Assembly: GCF_013201665.1 (NCBI RefSeq)
Contig: NZ_CP053840.1
Coordinates: forward strand, 2,604,001-2,668,000
Length of the DNA stretch: 64,000 bases
From: Arcobacter venerupis
Lineage (GTDB): Bacteria; Campylobacterota; Campylobacteria; Campylobacterales; Arcobacteraceae
Direction: 5' to 3'
Shown here: in pieces, positions 30,384-39,871 of the stretch
How positions within the stretch are numbered: the stretch's first letter is position 1
How the letters are laid out: each line of letters starts with the position of its first letter
Notes under the pieces: generated by a model
What the model was told of the DNA's origin: nothing
Databases searched by the model: none
What the model saw: only the letters and a program-made list of their open reading frames with translations
Program-made: the position numbers and the translations under genes

Positions 30384-31328
30384 CTATTTTGAATACCTTT
30401 TTAATGTCTTAATAGCTAATTCTGAATCAGCGAAAACTGTTTTATAAGATTTCTTATAAATATATTCATTTAAATTTAATACATCACTTTCATTTATATT
30501 ATCTTTCAAATTATTATATGTATCTGAATCATTAATCATGTAAGCATAACTTGGAGAAAGAGGAAAATATAAATCCATATGTTCTGGGGCTGTTCCTTTT
30601 TTTAATTCATTTAATGATGAGTGAATATTAATTACAGGAGAATCACTTGTTATAAATTTTAAATTTGTATTATTAACTATAAATATATGATTATTTTTCT
30701 TATGATTTTGATATAAACTATGCCCTAAATTAATTCCAAACATATAAGCAATAAACCACCAGTTTTTTTCCCATAAATCATATAATCTGTCATCTTTGGC
30801 TAAAGCAAATAAGATTTTTTCTTTAAAAGCCTTTGTTCTACTTAATTGATGTCCTATAAAATATAAAAAAGCTATCATTTTTTTATCTTCATGAAGTACT
30901 TGAGAATTTCCTTCTATTAATTCTGATATTACTTTTAATGCTAAATTCTCAATTATTGAATATGTATTTTCTAAAGTATTTGATTTAATTGTATTCACCA
31001 ACTGATTTTGTTCATTTTGGTAAAATTTATTGATTTTATAATTTTCAATATCTAATAAATTTTTAAAATAATTTAACTGTCGTAAATGTATATTTTGTAA
31101 ATTGATAGATGAATATGAAGAAAGCTTTTTAATAAAAAATATATCTTTTTCATTTAATGAATTTATTTTATAAAAATCAATATCTTTTGCAAGTCCTTTA
31201 ACACTATCACAAGAAATTTTGCCTTTTTTTGATATATAAAACACTTTATTATCTTCAAACGACCAACTTTTAAGATAATAACTCCAAACATAATGATGAT
31301 TTCTTTTTATTTGTTCAAACTTTTCCAT
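30384..31328 (-). CDS. DUF4238-type protein
   Basis: The 314-aa protein starts with QIKRNHHYVWSYYLKSWSF, the N-terminal pattern of the DUF4238 family, and contains FITSDSPVINIH and LYFPLSPSYAYMI, also typical. It has no signal peptide or membrane helix. The family has no firm function and is often found in accessory regions; nuclease-like roles have been guessed but not shown here. Confidence 0.7.
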   Translation of the reverse strand: MEKFEQIKRNHHYVWSYYLKSWSFEDNKVFYISKKGKISCDSVKGLAKDIDFYKINSLNEKDIFFIKKLSSYSSINLQNIHLRQLNYFKNLLDIENYKINKFYQNEQNQLVNTIKSNTLENTYSIIENLALKVISELIEGNSQVLHEDKKMIAFLYFIGHQLSRTKAFKEKILFALAKDDRLYDLWEKNWWFIAYMFGINLGHSLYQNHKKNNHIFIVNNTNLKFITSDSPVINIHSSLNELKKGTAPEHMDLYFPLSPSYAYMINDSDTYNNLKDNINESDVLNLNEYIYKKSYKTVFADSELAIKTLKRYSK

Positions 31329-31383
31329 GAATACTAGTATATAACATTTGTAATTAGAATAATAAATTTTTAGCTTTTAATTA

Positions 31384-32040
31384 TTACCCTTTTCTATATC
31401 GAATAATCTGTCCATTAAAAGGTTCATCCAAATACTCTTCCGTATCCAAAGGTTCACTTTGACTATGTTCATATCCTAAAGCAACCATCATTTTAGAAAA
31501 CTTAGCGTGATTTCCTCTTCCTGGGTCTACTATTATTATCTCACAAGTTTCATTTGTGTGTTCATTTAAAAATCTACTTAAATTTTCTAAGTGAAACTGT
31601 TCATATAAAATATCACTTGCAATTATTAAATCAAATTTTCCTAGAGTATCATCACTATTTGCCCAATTTGCACACTCAAAAGGGATTATTTTTCCATAAT
31701 TTATTCTTGTGTTTTCACTTAAGAACTTTTTTACTTCTGGATTAAAATCTGTTGTAGTTATATTTGCATTTCTGTGATTTAAAACTAAACTTGAAAGGGC
31801 TATTCCACACCCTACTTCTAGGATTCTTTTATCTTTGATATTATAGTTATTCATTAAAGTTGCTAGGATTCTAGCTGAGGGCCAAATCACACCAAACAAA
31901 GACCAATTTGCAGAAGAAATTCCAGCAGTTGGGTTTAAATCACATTTTTCATCGTATTGTTGTTTATCTTTTAGTGTTTTGACATGTATGTCAATGTTAT
32001 CAAACTCTATTGTTTGATATATGTATCGTAGTTTTGGCAT
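31384..32040 (-). CDS. Class I SAM-dependent methyltransferase
   Basis: The 218-aa protein has the SAM-binding motif ILEVGCGIALSSLVLN and a following acidic motif TTDFNPEV, then LIIASDILYEQ. The layout matches the METTL/nicotinamide N-methyltransferase-like group of protein methyltransferases. The target is unknown. Confidence 0.8.
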   Translation of the reverse strand: MPKLRYIYQTIEFDNIDIHVKTLKDKQQYDEKCDLNPTAGISSANWSLFGVIWPSARILATLMNNYNIKDKRILEVGCGIALSSLVLNHRNANITTTDFNPEVKKFLSENTRINYGKIIPFECANWANSDDTLGKFDLIIASDILYEQFHLENLSRFLNEHTNETCEIIIVDPGRGNHAKFSKMMVALGYEHSQSEPLDTEEYLDEPFNGQIIRYRKG

Positions 32041-32103
32041 AAGAACCTTTCAAGGTTCAGTATACCCTTTTATTTACTAGTATCTATATTATTGGAAGTT
32101 TTC

Positions 32104-32295
32104 TTATAGAATCTCTTGAACACGACCAACTTGTCCATCTTGAAGTCTTACTTTTATTCCATGTGGATGAGTTGGTGAATTTGTTAAAATATCTTTTACA
32201 ATACCTTGTGTTAATTTTCCACTTCTTTGATCTTCTTTTAAAACAATATTTACTTTTAAACCTTGTTTTACATTAAATCTTTTTTTACCATCCAT
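32104..32295 (-). CDS. YwbE-family small protein
   Basis: This 63-aa protein matches the YwbE (DUF2196) family: GLKVNIVLKEDQRSGKLTQG then VKDILTNSPTHPHGIKVRL. Family members are short basic beta-rich proteins of unknown role. Its start overlaps the stop of the upstream 165-aa gene by one base. Confidence 0.85.
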   Translation of the reverse strand: MDGKKRFNVKQGLKVNIVLKEDQRSGKLTQGIVKDILTNSPTHPHGIKVRLQDGQVGRVQEIL

Positions 32296-32792
32296 TAATT
32301 TTCTTCTGTTTTATAATTTATAACATCTTTTGCAAAATCAACATGATAAAAAAACATCATTTTGTAGAATAAATCAACTTTTGTTTTTTTCTCTACACTT
32401 GTATCTAAAATAGAAAATGAAAACATTTTTGGTTCATCAACTTTTTTTGGAGTAACTGTAATTATAAGAGGTTTTAAAGTTCTCATCATATTCATAGTCT
32501 CTTTGTAATCTTTTGGAGCTAAACCATTTAGCATATCTCCATCTTTTTCTTCTTTTCTCATAGCTGAAAATAGATTATTAATACTTTCTTTAAATAGTTG
32601 TTTATTCCAATTTAATTTACCTTTTGAGAAGTGAAATACACAACTTTTATTTAATAAGGCATGGGGTTTTTCCGTTTTTATATCTTCTATCATTTGAAGA
32701 AAAAAATTAACTCCACCTAAATTTGTTGCAAGTTCCATTGCTTTTGAATGTAATTGTTTTTTTTGTTCTTCATCTAATTGATTAAAATTCAT
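32295..32792 (-). CDS. Unknown 165-aa cytoplasmic protein
   Basis: I do not recognise this protein. It is soluble, with no signal peptide, and mixed alpha/beta. It is translationally coupled to the YwbE-like gene (1-base overlap) and lies 49 bases after the chemoreceptor. The ribosome-binding site upstream is weak. Confidence 0.7.
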   Translation of the reverse strand: MNFNQLDEEQKKQLHSKAMELATNLGGVNFFLQMIEDIKTEKPHALLNKSCVFHFSKGKLNWNKQLFKESINNLFSAMRKEEKDGDMLNGLAPKDYKETMNMMRTLKPLIITVTPKKVDEPKMFSFSILDTSVEKKTKVDLFYKMMFFYHVDFAKDVINYKTEEN

Positions 32793-32841
32793 AATTCTCC
32801 GATTAATTTACTTTTTGCAAGTATAGCTAAATAATCATTTA

Positions 32842-34716
32842 CTATTTACCCTCAAACTCTTTTTCATTTGTATGCTCTACAACTTTTTCTGCAATTTCAC
32901 TTACTTCACGTGCTACTTTGTTTGCTTCTTCAGCTGATGCAGCATTTTGTTGAGTTACTCTATCAAGATTATTAACCGTATCATTTATTTGCTCCATCGC
33001 ACTAAACTGTTCTTTTGATGCTGTTGATACTTCTTTTATTAAAGATAAAGTATTATGAATATTATTATTTAATTTTTCATATCCTTTTATCATCTCTGTT
33101 GAGATATTTTTTCCTTCGTTTGCTTTATTAGTAGCATTTACAACTAAATCTTTTATCTCTTTTGCAGCATCAGCACTTCTTGATGCTAAATTTCGCACTT
33201 CAGCAGCAACTACAGCAAATCCTTTTCCAGCTTCTCCTGCAGTTGCTGCTTCAACGGCTGCATTTAGTGAAAGAATATTTGTTTGAAAGGCAATTTGATC
33301 AATAATTGTAATCGAATCAGCAATTGCATTTGTTTGAGTATTTATCTCATCCATTGATAATGCTGTTCTTGAAGCTAAATCTTGACCAATTGCTACTGAA
33401 CTTGAAACTTCATTTGCGAAAGAAGTCATTTTTACAATATTTTGAGAACTATTTTGCATATTTGATGTTATTTCTTCAATTGCAGCTGCTGTTTCTTCAA
33501 GTGATGCAGCTTGAGTATTTGCAGAAGATGTGAGTTTTTCAACATTTAAAGATAAATTTTCAGCATTAGATGATAAAACTAAACCCATTTCTTTATTTTC
33601 TACTAACATAGATGTTATTGAAACACCTAAATTATTTATGTCTTTGCATAAATCTTTTAAATCTCCATCTAATGCTGATATATCTATTTTTGTTCGATAA
33701 TCATAATTTGTATACAAAGACAAAGTTTTCATGGCTTTATTAATATTTAACTCTGTTGCTTCTAACATTTGATTAATTACATTTTTCAATTCATTTAAAG
33801 ATGGATTTTTTGTTTCACCTTTTATTCTTGCATTTAATAAACCTTTTTTTGCTTCATTTGCGCATGTTATTGCACTTTCAACAACTAATCTATCTTTTTG
33901 AAGTGAATCATTAATATCTAAAATATTTCTATTTACCTCTTTTGCCATAATACCTAATTCATCTTTTGAGTCAATTTCAATTAACTTTGATTCATTTGTC
34001 TCTTGATTTAAGTATTTAAAGAATTCAATTAATCCACTTTGGAATCTTTGTAATGGCTCTTTTATTGAATTTGTAATGGCAAGAATTACAAAAAATAGAA
34101 TAATTAAAACAACTATAACAAGAGTGTACAATGTATATGTTGTTGAATTAATTTTTTCTAATGCAGAAAGATAACTTGATTTATTTTCTTCATTGGCGGT
34201 TTTATTTATTGCATTTAATTTTTCATTTATTTTCAAAAACATCTCATCTGTTATAAATAACATAGGTGTGGCCATTCCTAAATCAACACTTAACATATCA
34301 ACGGCATCTTTTATTGCTAAGTTATATTCAATTAATTCTTTATTAACAGATTCTATACTTTTTTTATTTTCTTCTGTTAAATATGGTGCTTTTAAGAAAT
34401 TTTCCATCTCTTTGACAATACTAATTCTTAATTTTTCTAAAAGAGCTAATTGCTCATCAATCATAAATTGTTCATATTTACCAGTTGAATAACTGAAGGT
34501 TTTATATAAAATTGAATTATACAAATTTACATCACTCAGTAATTTACTACTTGTCTTGTACAATTCAAATTTTACTTGCACTATTTCATTTAATGTACTT
34601 TTGTCAGATTTAAGAGCATTATTAGAAAAAAGTGCCAGAATCAATAAGAATAGAACAGCAATTGCAGGTGCAATTATAATTTTTTTTCCAATTTTCATAT
34701 TTTTTATACCAAACAT
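32842..34716 (-). CDS. Methyl-accepting chemotaxis protein
   Basis: The 624-aa protein has a first membrane helix near residues 12-33, a helical periplasmic region without Cache motifs (likely a four-helix bundle) to about residue 190, a second helix near 195-215, HAMP-like sequence and the signalling tip [20 protein letters not shown] near residue 480. It lies downstream of a secreted Cache protein gene. Confidence 0.92.
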   Translation of the reverse strand: MFGIKNMKIGKKIIIAPAIAVLFLLILALFSNNALKSDKSTLNEIVQVKFELYKTSSKLLSDVNLYNSILYKTFSYSTGKYEQFMIDEQLALLEKLRISIVKEMENFLKAPYLTEENKKSIESVNKELIEYNLAIKDAVDMLSVDLGMATPMLFITDEMFLKINEKLNAINKTANEENKSSYLSALEKINSTTYTLYTLVIVVLIILFFVILAITNSIKEPLQRFQSGLIEFFKYLNQETNESKLIEIDSKDELGIMAKEVNRNILDINDSLQKDRLVVESAITCANEAKKGLLNARIKGETKNPSLNELKNVINQMLEATELNINKAMKTLSLYTNYDYRTKIDISALDGDLKDLCKDINNLGVSITSMLVENKEMGLVLSSNAENLSLNVEKLTSSANTQAASLEETAAAIEEITSNMQNSSQNIVKMTSFANEVSSSVAIGQDLASRTALSMDEINTQTNAIADSITIIDQIAFQTNILSLNAAVEAATAGEAGKGFAVVAAEVRNLASRSADAAKEIKDLVVNATNKANEGKNISTEMIKGYEKLNNNIHNTLSLIKEVSTASKEQFSAMEQINDTVNNLDRVTQQNAASAEEANKVAREVSEIAEKVVEHTNEKEFEGK

Positions 34717-34815
34717 TGATAACTCCTGTAGATTAAATTCTCAAATAAATTAAATGCATTTTTTAACTTATTTGGAAATTTAAAGCTTTGAAAAACAAAG
34801 CTTTAAATTAGAAGA

Positions 34816-35259
34816 TTATTTATAAACTCCAGCACCGATTAACTGATTTTCTCCAATTCCAATAACATAAGAAGTTTTTGGAGTTTGTTCTCCTCTTGTT
34901 GGATGATCCCAAACATAATCAACCCATCCAGAACCATCAGCTTTTACTTTATCAATAAATTCTTTGAATAATTGATTTCCAGCTCTATCTTTATATCTGT
35001 ACATATTTTTACCTTTTAAAGGTTTTTTAGGATGTGCTGTGATTATTCCATCAAAGTCATTTGCCCAAATATATAAATCATCTTTTACAAATTCACTATC
35101 AGGTTTATTGAACTCTTCAACACAAGCAGTAACTCCAACTTTTTTACAAAATTCAACACCTTTATCAACTAATGCTTTTGCATCAGCTTGTGTACTCTCA
35201 GCATTTGCAAATGTAACACTTAATAATAAAGCAGCTGTTAACTTAACTAATTTACTCAT
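34816..35259 (-). CDS. Secreted single Cache-domain protein
   Basis: The 147-aa protein starts with a signal peptide (about residues 1-20, cleavage after ANA) and then a single Cache_2-like unit: DLYIWANDFDGIITAHPKKP, LKGKNMYRYKD, GSGWVDYVWDHP and QLIGAGVYK. These match the Cache units of the chemoreceptor at 19570-22467. No membrane or signalling domain follows. It may be a free periplasmic ligand sensor that works with a chemoreceptor such as the 624-aa one encoded 99 bases downstream. AAGGAG precedes the ATG. Confidence 0.85.
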   Translation of the reverse strand: MSKLVKLTAALLLSVTFANAESTQADAKALVDKGVEFCKKVGVTACVEEFNKPDSEFVKDDLYIWANDFDGIITAHPKKPLKGKNMYRYKDRAGNQLFKEFIDKVKADGSGWVDYVWDHPTRGEQTPKTSYVIGIGENQLIGAGVYK

Positions 35260-35607
35260 AATCCATCTCCTTAGTTTATTTTCAAACTTGATATTTACAT
35301 AAAAGAAATTAATCTATTCTTAATATTTTAAAATTATTAATTATAAACTTAAAATTTTATTAAAATGCTATTCTATTGCTATTAATGCTATTTTATAGGC
35401 TTTTCAATTGATAATTAGAATCAATTTTCCCTATATTAACATTTCTAAGTTTATTAATAAAAATTATTTTTTTAAATCTTTAGAATATTAATATATTTTT
35501 ATATAATTAGATATATTTTATATATTTAATATTATATTTGTTATAATATTAATACATAATTTATATTTATATATAGAATTATATATAAATAAAATAAAGG
35601 ATTTATA
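35260..35607. other. AT-rich gap upstream of the Cache gene and parA-like gene
   Basis: The 348 bases hold no gene. The half next to parA is almost pure A/T with many overlapping TATAATATTAATA and ATATATA units and would bend or melt easily. It could hold both divergent promoters and a centromere-like site for the ParA/DNA-binding pair that follows. No unique repeat unit stands out. Confidence 0.4.
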
Positions 35608-36204
35608 TTGTCATTCGTAGTTTATAGTATTAAAGGTGGAGTTGGAAAAACTACCCTATCAGTTCAAATTTCTCAAATGTTAGATTACACATACGTAACA
35701 AATGATTCTCATTCTTCTGCACATAATCTTATGCCGGAAGAAAAAGGTTTTTTAGTTTCAAGTGAAGAGTATGAAGAGATTCCTTTTGATAACAATATAG
35801 TATATGATTTTGGAGGATTTAAAGATACAAGAATCAATGATATTATCAAACAATCAAATAAAATTATCATCCCAACTCTTACATCAATTGTAGATGTTCA
35901 AGCAACACTAGCTACATTAAAAGATGTATATGAAGTTAATAAAAATATAATCATTGTTGTAAATAGGGCTAAAAACAACAACAAAGCTATAGAATTAAAA
36001 GAGTATTTACTTGAAGAAATAAATAAATCATATAAAGAGATAAATGCAACTATACTTTTTGTAAGAGAATCATCTGTATTAGAAGATAGTTTATTTGATT
36101 GTGAGTATGTTGAAACAAAAGCTGGTAGTAATAGATTTAAAAGACATATTTATAGAAATGCAATAGAAGATATGATTACACTAAAAAAAGCTTTGGAGAG
36201 TTAA
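35608..36204 (+). CDS. ParA-like ATPase (orphan partition type)
   Basis: The 198-aa protein begins MSFVVYSIKGGVGKTTLS with the deviant Walker A at residues 9-16 and has VVYDFGGFKDTR and IIIVVNRAKNNNKA, typical of small plasmid-type ParA (ParF-like). The start is TTG at 35608, with AAAGG 7 bases upstream. It is followed one base later by a small DNA-binding candidate. It lies outside the integrated element. Confidence 0.85.
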   Translation: MSFVVYSIKGGVGKTTLSVQISQMLDYTYVTNDSHSSAHNLMPEEKGFLVSSEEYEEIPFDNNIVYDFGGFKDTRINDIIKQSNKIIIPTLTSIVDVQATLATLKDVYEVNKNIIIVVNRAKNNNKAIELKEYLLEEINKSYKEINATILFVRESSVLEDSLFDCEYVETKAGSNRFKRHIYRNAIEDMITLKKALES

Positions 36205-36205
36205 T

Positions 36206-36481
36206 ATGGGATATGCAGATAAATTAAAAGAAAACTCATCAAAAATCCAAACTGAAGAGAAAGTACTGAAAGAAAAAGTTACTAAAAAGAAAATACTAGG
36301 TAGACCAAAAAAAACTGAAAATGAAGTTAGAAACACAGCAATTCCAGTTGCGCTAAATCAACTTGAAAAAGTCTGGATAGAAGAACAAGCCATTAAAATG
36401 TCAAATGAAGTTGGAGTAAAAATTACAACATCAGCTTGGATGAGAATGGTTTTACTAAAAGATATGCCAAAAAACAATTAA
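36206..36481 (+). CDS. Small DNA-binding candidate, ParG/RHH-like
   Basis: The 91-aa protein has a basic N-terminus with an AT-hook-like LGRPKK and a C-terminal half (NTAIPVALNQLEKVWIEEQA ... TTSAWMRMVLLKD) that fits a ribbon-helix-helix fold. Paired with the ParA-like gene one base upstream, it resembles a ParF/ParG-type partition module, but on a chromosome. The RHH assignment is by pattern. Confidence 0.65.
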   Translation: MGYADKLKENSSKIQTEEKVLKEKVTKKKILGRPKKTENEVRNTAIPVALNQLEKVWIEEQAIKMSNEVGVKITTSAWMRMVLLKDMPKNN

Positions 36482-36504
36482 ATATTTTAACTTGTCTTTT
36501 TATT

Positions 36505-36532
36505 AAGGATAATATTTATCCTTTGATATAAT
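36505..36532 (+). promoter_or_regulatory. Palindrome and -10 box upstream of ahpC
   Basis: AAGGATAATATTTATCCTT (36505-36523) is a perfect 8-3-8 inverted repeat, followed by TATAAT at 36527-36532. The palindrome overlaps the expected -35 region of the ahpC promoter and could bind a peroxide or iron regulator such as PerR or Fur. A weak terminator for the preceding gene is an alternative. Confidence 0.45.
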
Positions 36533-36600
36533 TTATTAATAATACTTTAAGAATAAAAGTGTACAATTTCAACATAATAAAAAATATTAAAGGAAAAGAT

Positions 36601-37197
36601 ATGTTAGTAACAAAAAAAGCTCCAGATTTTACAGCAAAAGCTGTACTTGCAGATGGTCAAATTGTAGAAAATTTTAACTTATATGAAAACATTGGTGAAA
36701 AAGGTGCAGTATTATTCTTTTATCCATTAGACTTTACATTTGTTTGTCCATCAGAAATAATTGCATTCTCAAAAAGAATTGAAGATTTCACTTCAAGAGG
36801 AGTATCAGTAATTGGTTGTTCAGTTGATTCTCAATTCTCACACTTTGCATGGAGAGAAACTGCTGTTGAAAATGGTGGAATTGGAAGAGTTAAATTTCCA
36901 TTAGTAGCAGATTTATCAAAATCAATTTCAAGAGATTATGATGTATTATTTGGAGAATCAGTAGCATTAAGAGGTTCATTCTTAATTGATGCAGATGGAA
37001 CAGTAAGACATGCAGTAATTAATGACTTGCCACTAGGAAGAAATATTGATGAAATGATTAGAATGGTAGATACAATGTTATTTACAAATGAGCATGGTGA
37101 AGTTTGTCCTGCTGGATGGACTAAAGGTGACGAGGGTATGAAAGCTTCTACTTCTGGTGTTGCTGAGTATTTAGCTAAAAACGAAGGTAAATTATAA
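36601..37197 (+). CDS. ahpC: 2-Cys peroxiredoxin AhpC
   Basis: The 198-aa protein has the peroxidatic Cys49 in DFTFVCPSE and the resolving Cys169 in GEVCPAGW. It reduces peroxides using thioredoxin-type electrons. I start at the ATG at 36601, preceded by AAAGGA; a GTG at 36559 would add 14 unsupported residues. It overlaps trxA by one base, so the electron donor is made with it. Confidence 0.95.
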   Translation: MLVTKKAPDFTAKAVLADGQIVENFNLYENIGEKGAVLFFYPLDFTFVCPSEIIAFSKRIEDFTSRGVSVIGCSVDSQFSHFAWRETAVENGGIGRVKFPLVADLSKSISRDYDVLFGESVALRGSFLIDADGTVRHAVINDLPLGRNIDEMIRMVDTMLFTNEHGEVCPAGWTKGDEGMKASTSGVAEYLAKNEGKL

Positions 37198-37514
37198 TGG
37201 CAAGTTATATTGAATTAAATCAAACAAATATTCAAGAAACAATTAACGAAGGTGTAGCATTAGTTGATTTCTGGGCACCTTGGTGTGGACCTTGTAGAAT
37301 GATTGCACCTGTAATTGAACAATTAGCACAAGAGTTTGAAGGAAAAGCTAAGATTTGTAAAATAAATACAGAAGAAGAGCAAGAATTAACACAACAATAT
37401 CAAATTAGATCAATACCAACTATTCTTTTTTTCAAAAATGGTGAAATAGTTGACCAATTAATTGGAGCAACAACAAAAGCGATACTTGAAGAAAAATTAA
37501 ATAAATATTTATAA
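37197..37514 (+). CDS. trxA: Thioredoxin
   Basis: The 105-aa protein has the active site FWAPWCGPCRM (C30, C33), and SIPTILFFKNGE with the cis-Pro. It starts within the ahpC stop codon (TAATG). It likely reduces AhpC. A hairpin terminator follows 12 bases after its stop. Confidence 0.97.
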   Translation: MASYIELNQTNIQETINEGVALVDFWAPWCGPCRMIAPVIEQLAQEFEGKAKICKINTEEEQELTQQYQIRSIPTILFFKNGEIVDQLIGATTKAILEEKLNKYL

Positions 37515-37526
37515 ATTTTACAGTAT

Positions 37527-37549
37527 AAAAGCCCTATTTTAGGGCTTTT
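37527..37549. terminator. trxA terminator, part of the element's left junction
   Basis: AAAAGCCCTA and TAGGGCTTTT form a perfect 10-bp stem with a TTT loop, followed by TAGTTTTT. It ends trxA. The target gene's displaced 3' end lies right beside it, so before integration it probably served both convergent genes. Confidence 0.85.
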
Positions 37550-37589
37550 AGTTTTTAGGAAGTAGTTTCATAGGAACTATCTGGAATTC
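37547..37589. repeat. Left attachment site (displaced 3' end of the YciI gene)
   Basis: This 43-bp segment matches 62571-62613 with 3 mismatches and 24 identical bases at the right (37566-37589). Read on the minus strand it encodes EFQIVPMKLLPKN and stop, exactly the end of the YciI-family protein at 62572-62859. It is therefore the left junction, carrying the original chromosomal 3' end of the target gene. Confidence 0.9.
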
Positions 37590-37603
37590 AAAGTATATCT
37601 ACA

Positions 37604-37663
37604 AATACCTATAAAATAGATAGTTTTAAAATTTTATTTTCTAAAATACCTTAAAAAATACCT
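37604..37663. repeat. AATACCT repeats at the left end, candidate integrase arm sites
   Basis: AATACCT occurs at 37604-37610, 37645-37651 and 37657-37663; the last two are spaced 12 bases start to start. A pair with the same 12-base spacing lies inside the right end (62449-62467). Short repeats in this position are typical of integrase arm-binding sites. Confidence 0.55.
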
Positions 37664-37920
37664 TGAAATTCATTGCCACAACATTTACATTTATAATGGT
37701 TTGTACCTCTATTTGAAGGGTCATCCCAATCTCCACTTTCAGGAGGAGTTTGATAATGTTCATGACATGTATATAAATTACACTTTTCACAAAGTCTAAC
37801 TTCCTGTCCTGACTCACAATTTTGCTCTTTCTTACATAGATATCTCTTAAAAACTTTAAAAAAATAAATAATTATAATAATAGCTATTATTATAATTACA
37901 ATATTTATATTGTCACTCAT
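37651..37920 (-). CDS. Small membrane-anchored zinc-finger protein
   Basis: The 89-aa protein has one very hydrophobic Ile-rich helix (about residues 3-20) and then two CxxC-type pairs and His (LCEKCNLYTCHEHY and YKCKCCGNEF), which could bind one or two zinc ions. I start at the ATG at 37920 because AAGGA lies 5 bases upstream; the ATG at 37926 overlaps that site. It follows the KAP-type NTPase in the same direction and its 3' end overlaps an arm-type repeat. Function unknown. Confidence 0.65.
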   Translation of the reverse strand: MSDNINIVIIIIAIIIIIYFFKVFKRYLCKKEQNCESGQEVRLCEKCNLYTCHEHYQTPPESGDWDDPSNRGTNHYKCKCCGNEFQGIF

Positions 37921-37954
37921 AAACATCCTTTTTAGTTAATATAAAATATATTAT

Positions 37955-39871
37955 TTAACAATTATTTAATTTCTCAATTGTATTTTTCACAATATATTTA
38001 TTAAAATTTTCTCTTATCATATAATTCTTTATTTTTTGTTTTTCATCATATTTATAATTATCTATTAACTCATTTACATTAATCCAGAAATCTTTTTCAT
38101 TTGTTAAAAAACGACAATAGCTTACTTGTTCTTGATATAAATAATTATCTGCATATCTTGAAGATAAAATTTCTGCTAAAAATTGTATCCCTTTATTTGG
38201 ACATTCATAAAGTGAGTTAACAAATTTTGTTGTATCTAAATCCTTTAGAATTGGTATATCTTGATATTTCTCGCTGAAAAATGATTTAAGATAGTTTTCA
38301 TCACCATCTCTTATTGATTTAAGAAATAATTCTAATTCATCTTTGTCTTTCAGAACTTTTTGATTATAGAAATATTCTTCATTCTCTTTTAATATTTTGT
38401 TATACATTTTAACAAAATCTTCATCATTACTATTCATAAAGCCAAGTCCAAATCCACCATATATCATATTATTTTTGTTTAAAAGTTTTTTTCCCCATTT
38501 TTCTTTAGTTTTCAATAAACTTATATTTATATCAATTTGCTTTTCGATTGAATCAATAGAATATTCAGATAATTTTTCTTTATAAAAGAATATCAATAGA
38601 GCTATAACATGAAACAATACAATTTCATCAGTATAGTTATTTTTTATAAATTTATCTTTCATATCGGCAAATGCTAAATTAAATTCATCATCATTTAATT
38701 TTCTAAAATTCCATAGTTTATACCAACTAGGTTCATCTCGCTTTTTAATAAAATATGTTGTATTTTCAATATTAGCTTTCAAAATATCTTTATCTAAATA
38801 GCTTTTTATTAAAATATCTGACCAAATATCGTTAGTAAATATATGTTGATTAATTTCATTTTCATTAAGAATATCAATGCATTTCACTATTTTTGATTTT
38901 TCATTTTCTTCTTGATTATTAAACATTCTAGCTTTAAGTTCTTTAGATAAAATAAAATAATTTTTTATCAGTTGTTTAATAAACTCTTTATTTTCCACAA
39001 ATTTATCTTCTAAATATTCAAAAGAATATTCAAATGCCATAATACTTTGTTTAACAATTCTTAAATTAATTGAATCATTATTTTTACATACAACATCAAT
39101 TAAAGTTTCAATATTTTCATTTAATATATTTTTTGTTTTATTTGAATATTCTTCTACAAACGTCTTAATTATTGAATGTATATCCTCTTGTTGTAATTCA
39201 AAAGTTTTTCCAATAACTTTTTCTTTAAACTCAATATATTCTTTATCTGCCAATTTTTTTTCATCTGTAATAATAATTATTTTATACTGTAGTTCCTCTA
39301 ATATAGAATTAATGTACCCTAAGAATAATCTAAAATCCAATTTAGTTCTTTCTAAATCATCAAAAATAAAAACTAATTTTTTCTTGCTTTTATTCTTAGA
39401 AAAATAATCATCAAAATTTGATTTCATATCAAAATTAACATTTAAATCACTTTTACTATCACCATTAAAATCTATATTTGGTATACCTAATTTAACTCCA
39501 TTTTTTAAAATACCACCTGCAAATTTTACATATTTATGACCTAATACAGGGTGTATTTGTTGATATATCTTTTCATCAATTAACTTTAAATCACTTATAC
39601 CAAAAAGACTTATTTTTATAAATTTACATTCTTCTTTCTTAGAATCTTTTTTATAGTCTTCTATATATTCATTTATAAAAAATGTTTTTCCAGTCCCCCA
39701 TTTCGCTGTTAATAAAACTGCAAATTCTGATTTTTCAGATTTTAAATAATTATCAAAATATTTCTTAATATGTAAATTATTTTCTTTTTTTTCCACTTTT
39801 ATATCCTCTGTATAATTATTCTTCTGGAAGTATTTTATAATAAAGTTTGTAAGACTTTTCACAAGTCTCAT
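37955..39871 (-). CDS. KAP-family P-loop NTPase
   Basis: The 638-aa protein has Walker A LLTAKWGTGKTFF (residues about 53-65) and a Walker B/sensor region KLVFIFDDLERTKLDF (D171, D172), with IIIITDEKKLADKEY after it; this is the KAP NTPase pattern. The C-terminal 400 residues are helical and unassigned. Many KAP-like proteins are accessory and some act in phage defence, which fits cargo on an element, but that role is an inference. Its start overlaps the upstream gene by 4 bases. Confidence 0.8.
   Translation of the reverse strand: MRLVKSLTNFIIKYFQKNNYTEDIKVEKKENNLHIKKYFDNYLKSEKSEFAVLLTAKWGTGKTFFINEYIEDYKKDSKKEECKFIKISLFGISDLKLIDEKIYQQIHPVLGHKYVKFAGGILKNGVKLGIPNIDFNGDSKSDLNVNFDMKSNFDDYFSKNKSKKKLVFIFDDLERTKLDFRLFLGYINSILEELQYKIIIITDEKKLADKEYIEFKEKVIGKTFELQQEDIHSIIKTFVEEYSNKTKNILNENIETLIDVVCKNNDSINLRIVKQSIMAFEYSFEYLEDKFVENKEFIKQLIKNYFILSKELKARMFNNQEENEKSKIVKCIDILNENEINQHIFTNDIWSDILIKSYLDKDILKANIENTTYFIKKRDEPSWYKLWNFRKLNDDEFNLAFADMKDKFIKNNYTDEIVLFHVIALLIFFYKEKLSEYSIDSIEKQIDINISLLKTKEKWGKKLLNKNNMIYGGFGLGFMNSNDEDFVKMYNKILKENEEYFYNQKVLKDKDELELFLKSIRDGDENYLKSFFSEKYQDIPILKDLDTTKFVNSLYECPNKGIQFLAEILSSRYADNYLYQEQVSYCRFLTNEKDFWINVNELIDNYKYDEKQKIKNYMIRENFNKYIVKNTIEKLNNC

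Noticed and set aside
30384-31328. DUF4238 gene as a new defence gene
   Set aside because: It stands alone beside ordinary chromosomal genes, with no partner; family function is unknown.
36559-36600. N-terminal extension of AhpC from the GTG at 36559
   Set aside because: The ribosome-binding site and family length fit the ATG at 36601, and 36527-36600 looks like promoter and leader.
35608-37514. ParA pair and ahpC-trxA as part of the element
   Set aside because: They lie left of the attachment repeat, and trxA is the original neighbour of the target gene.
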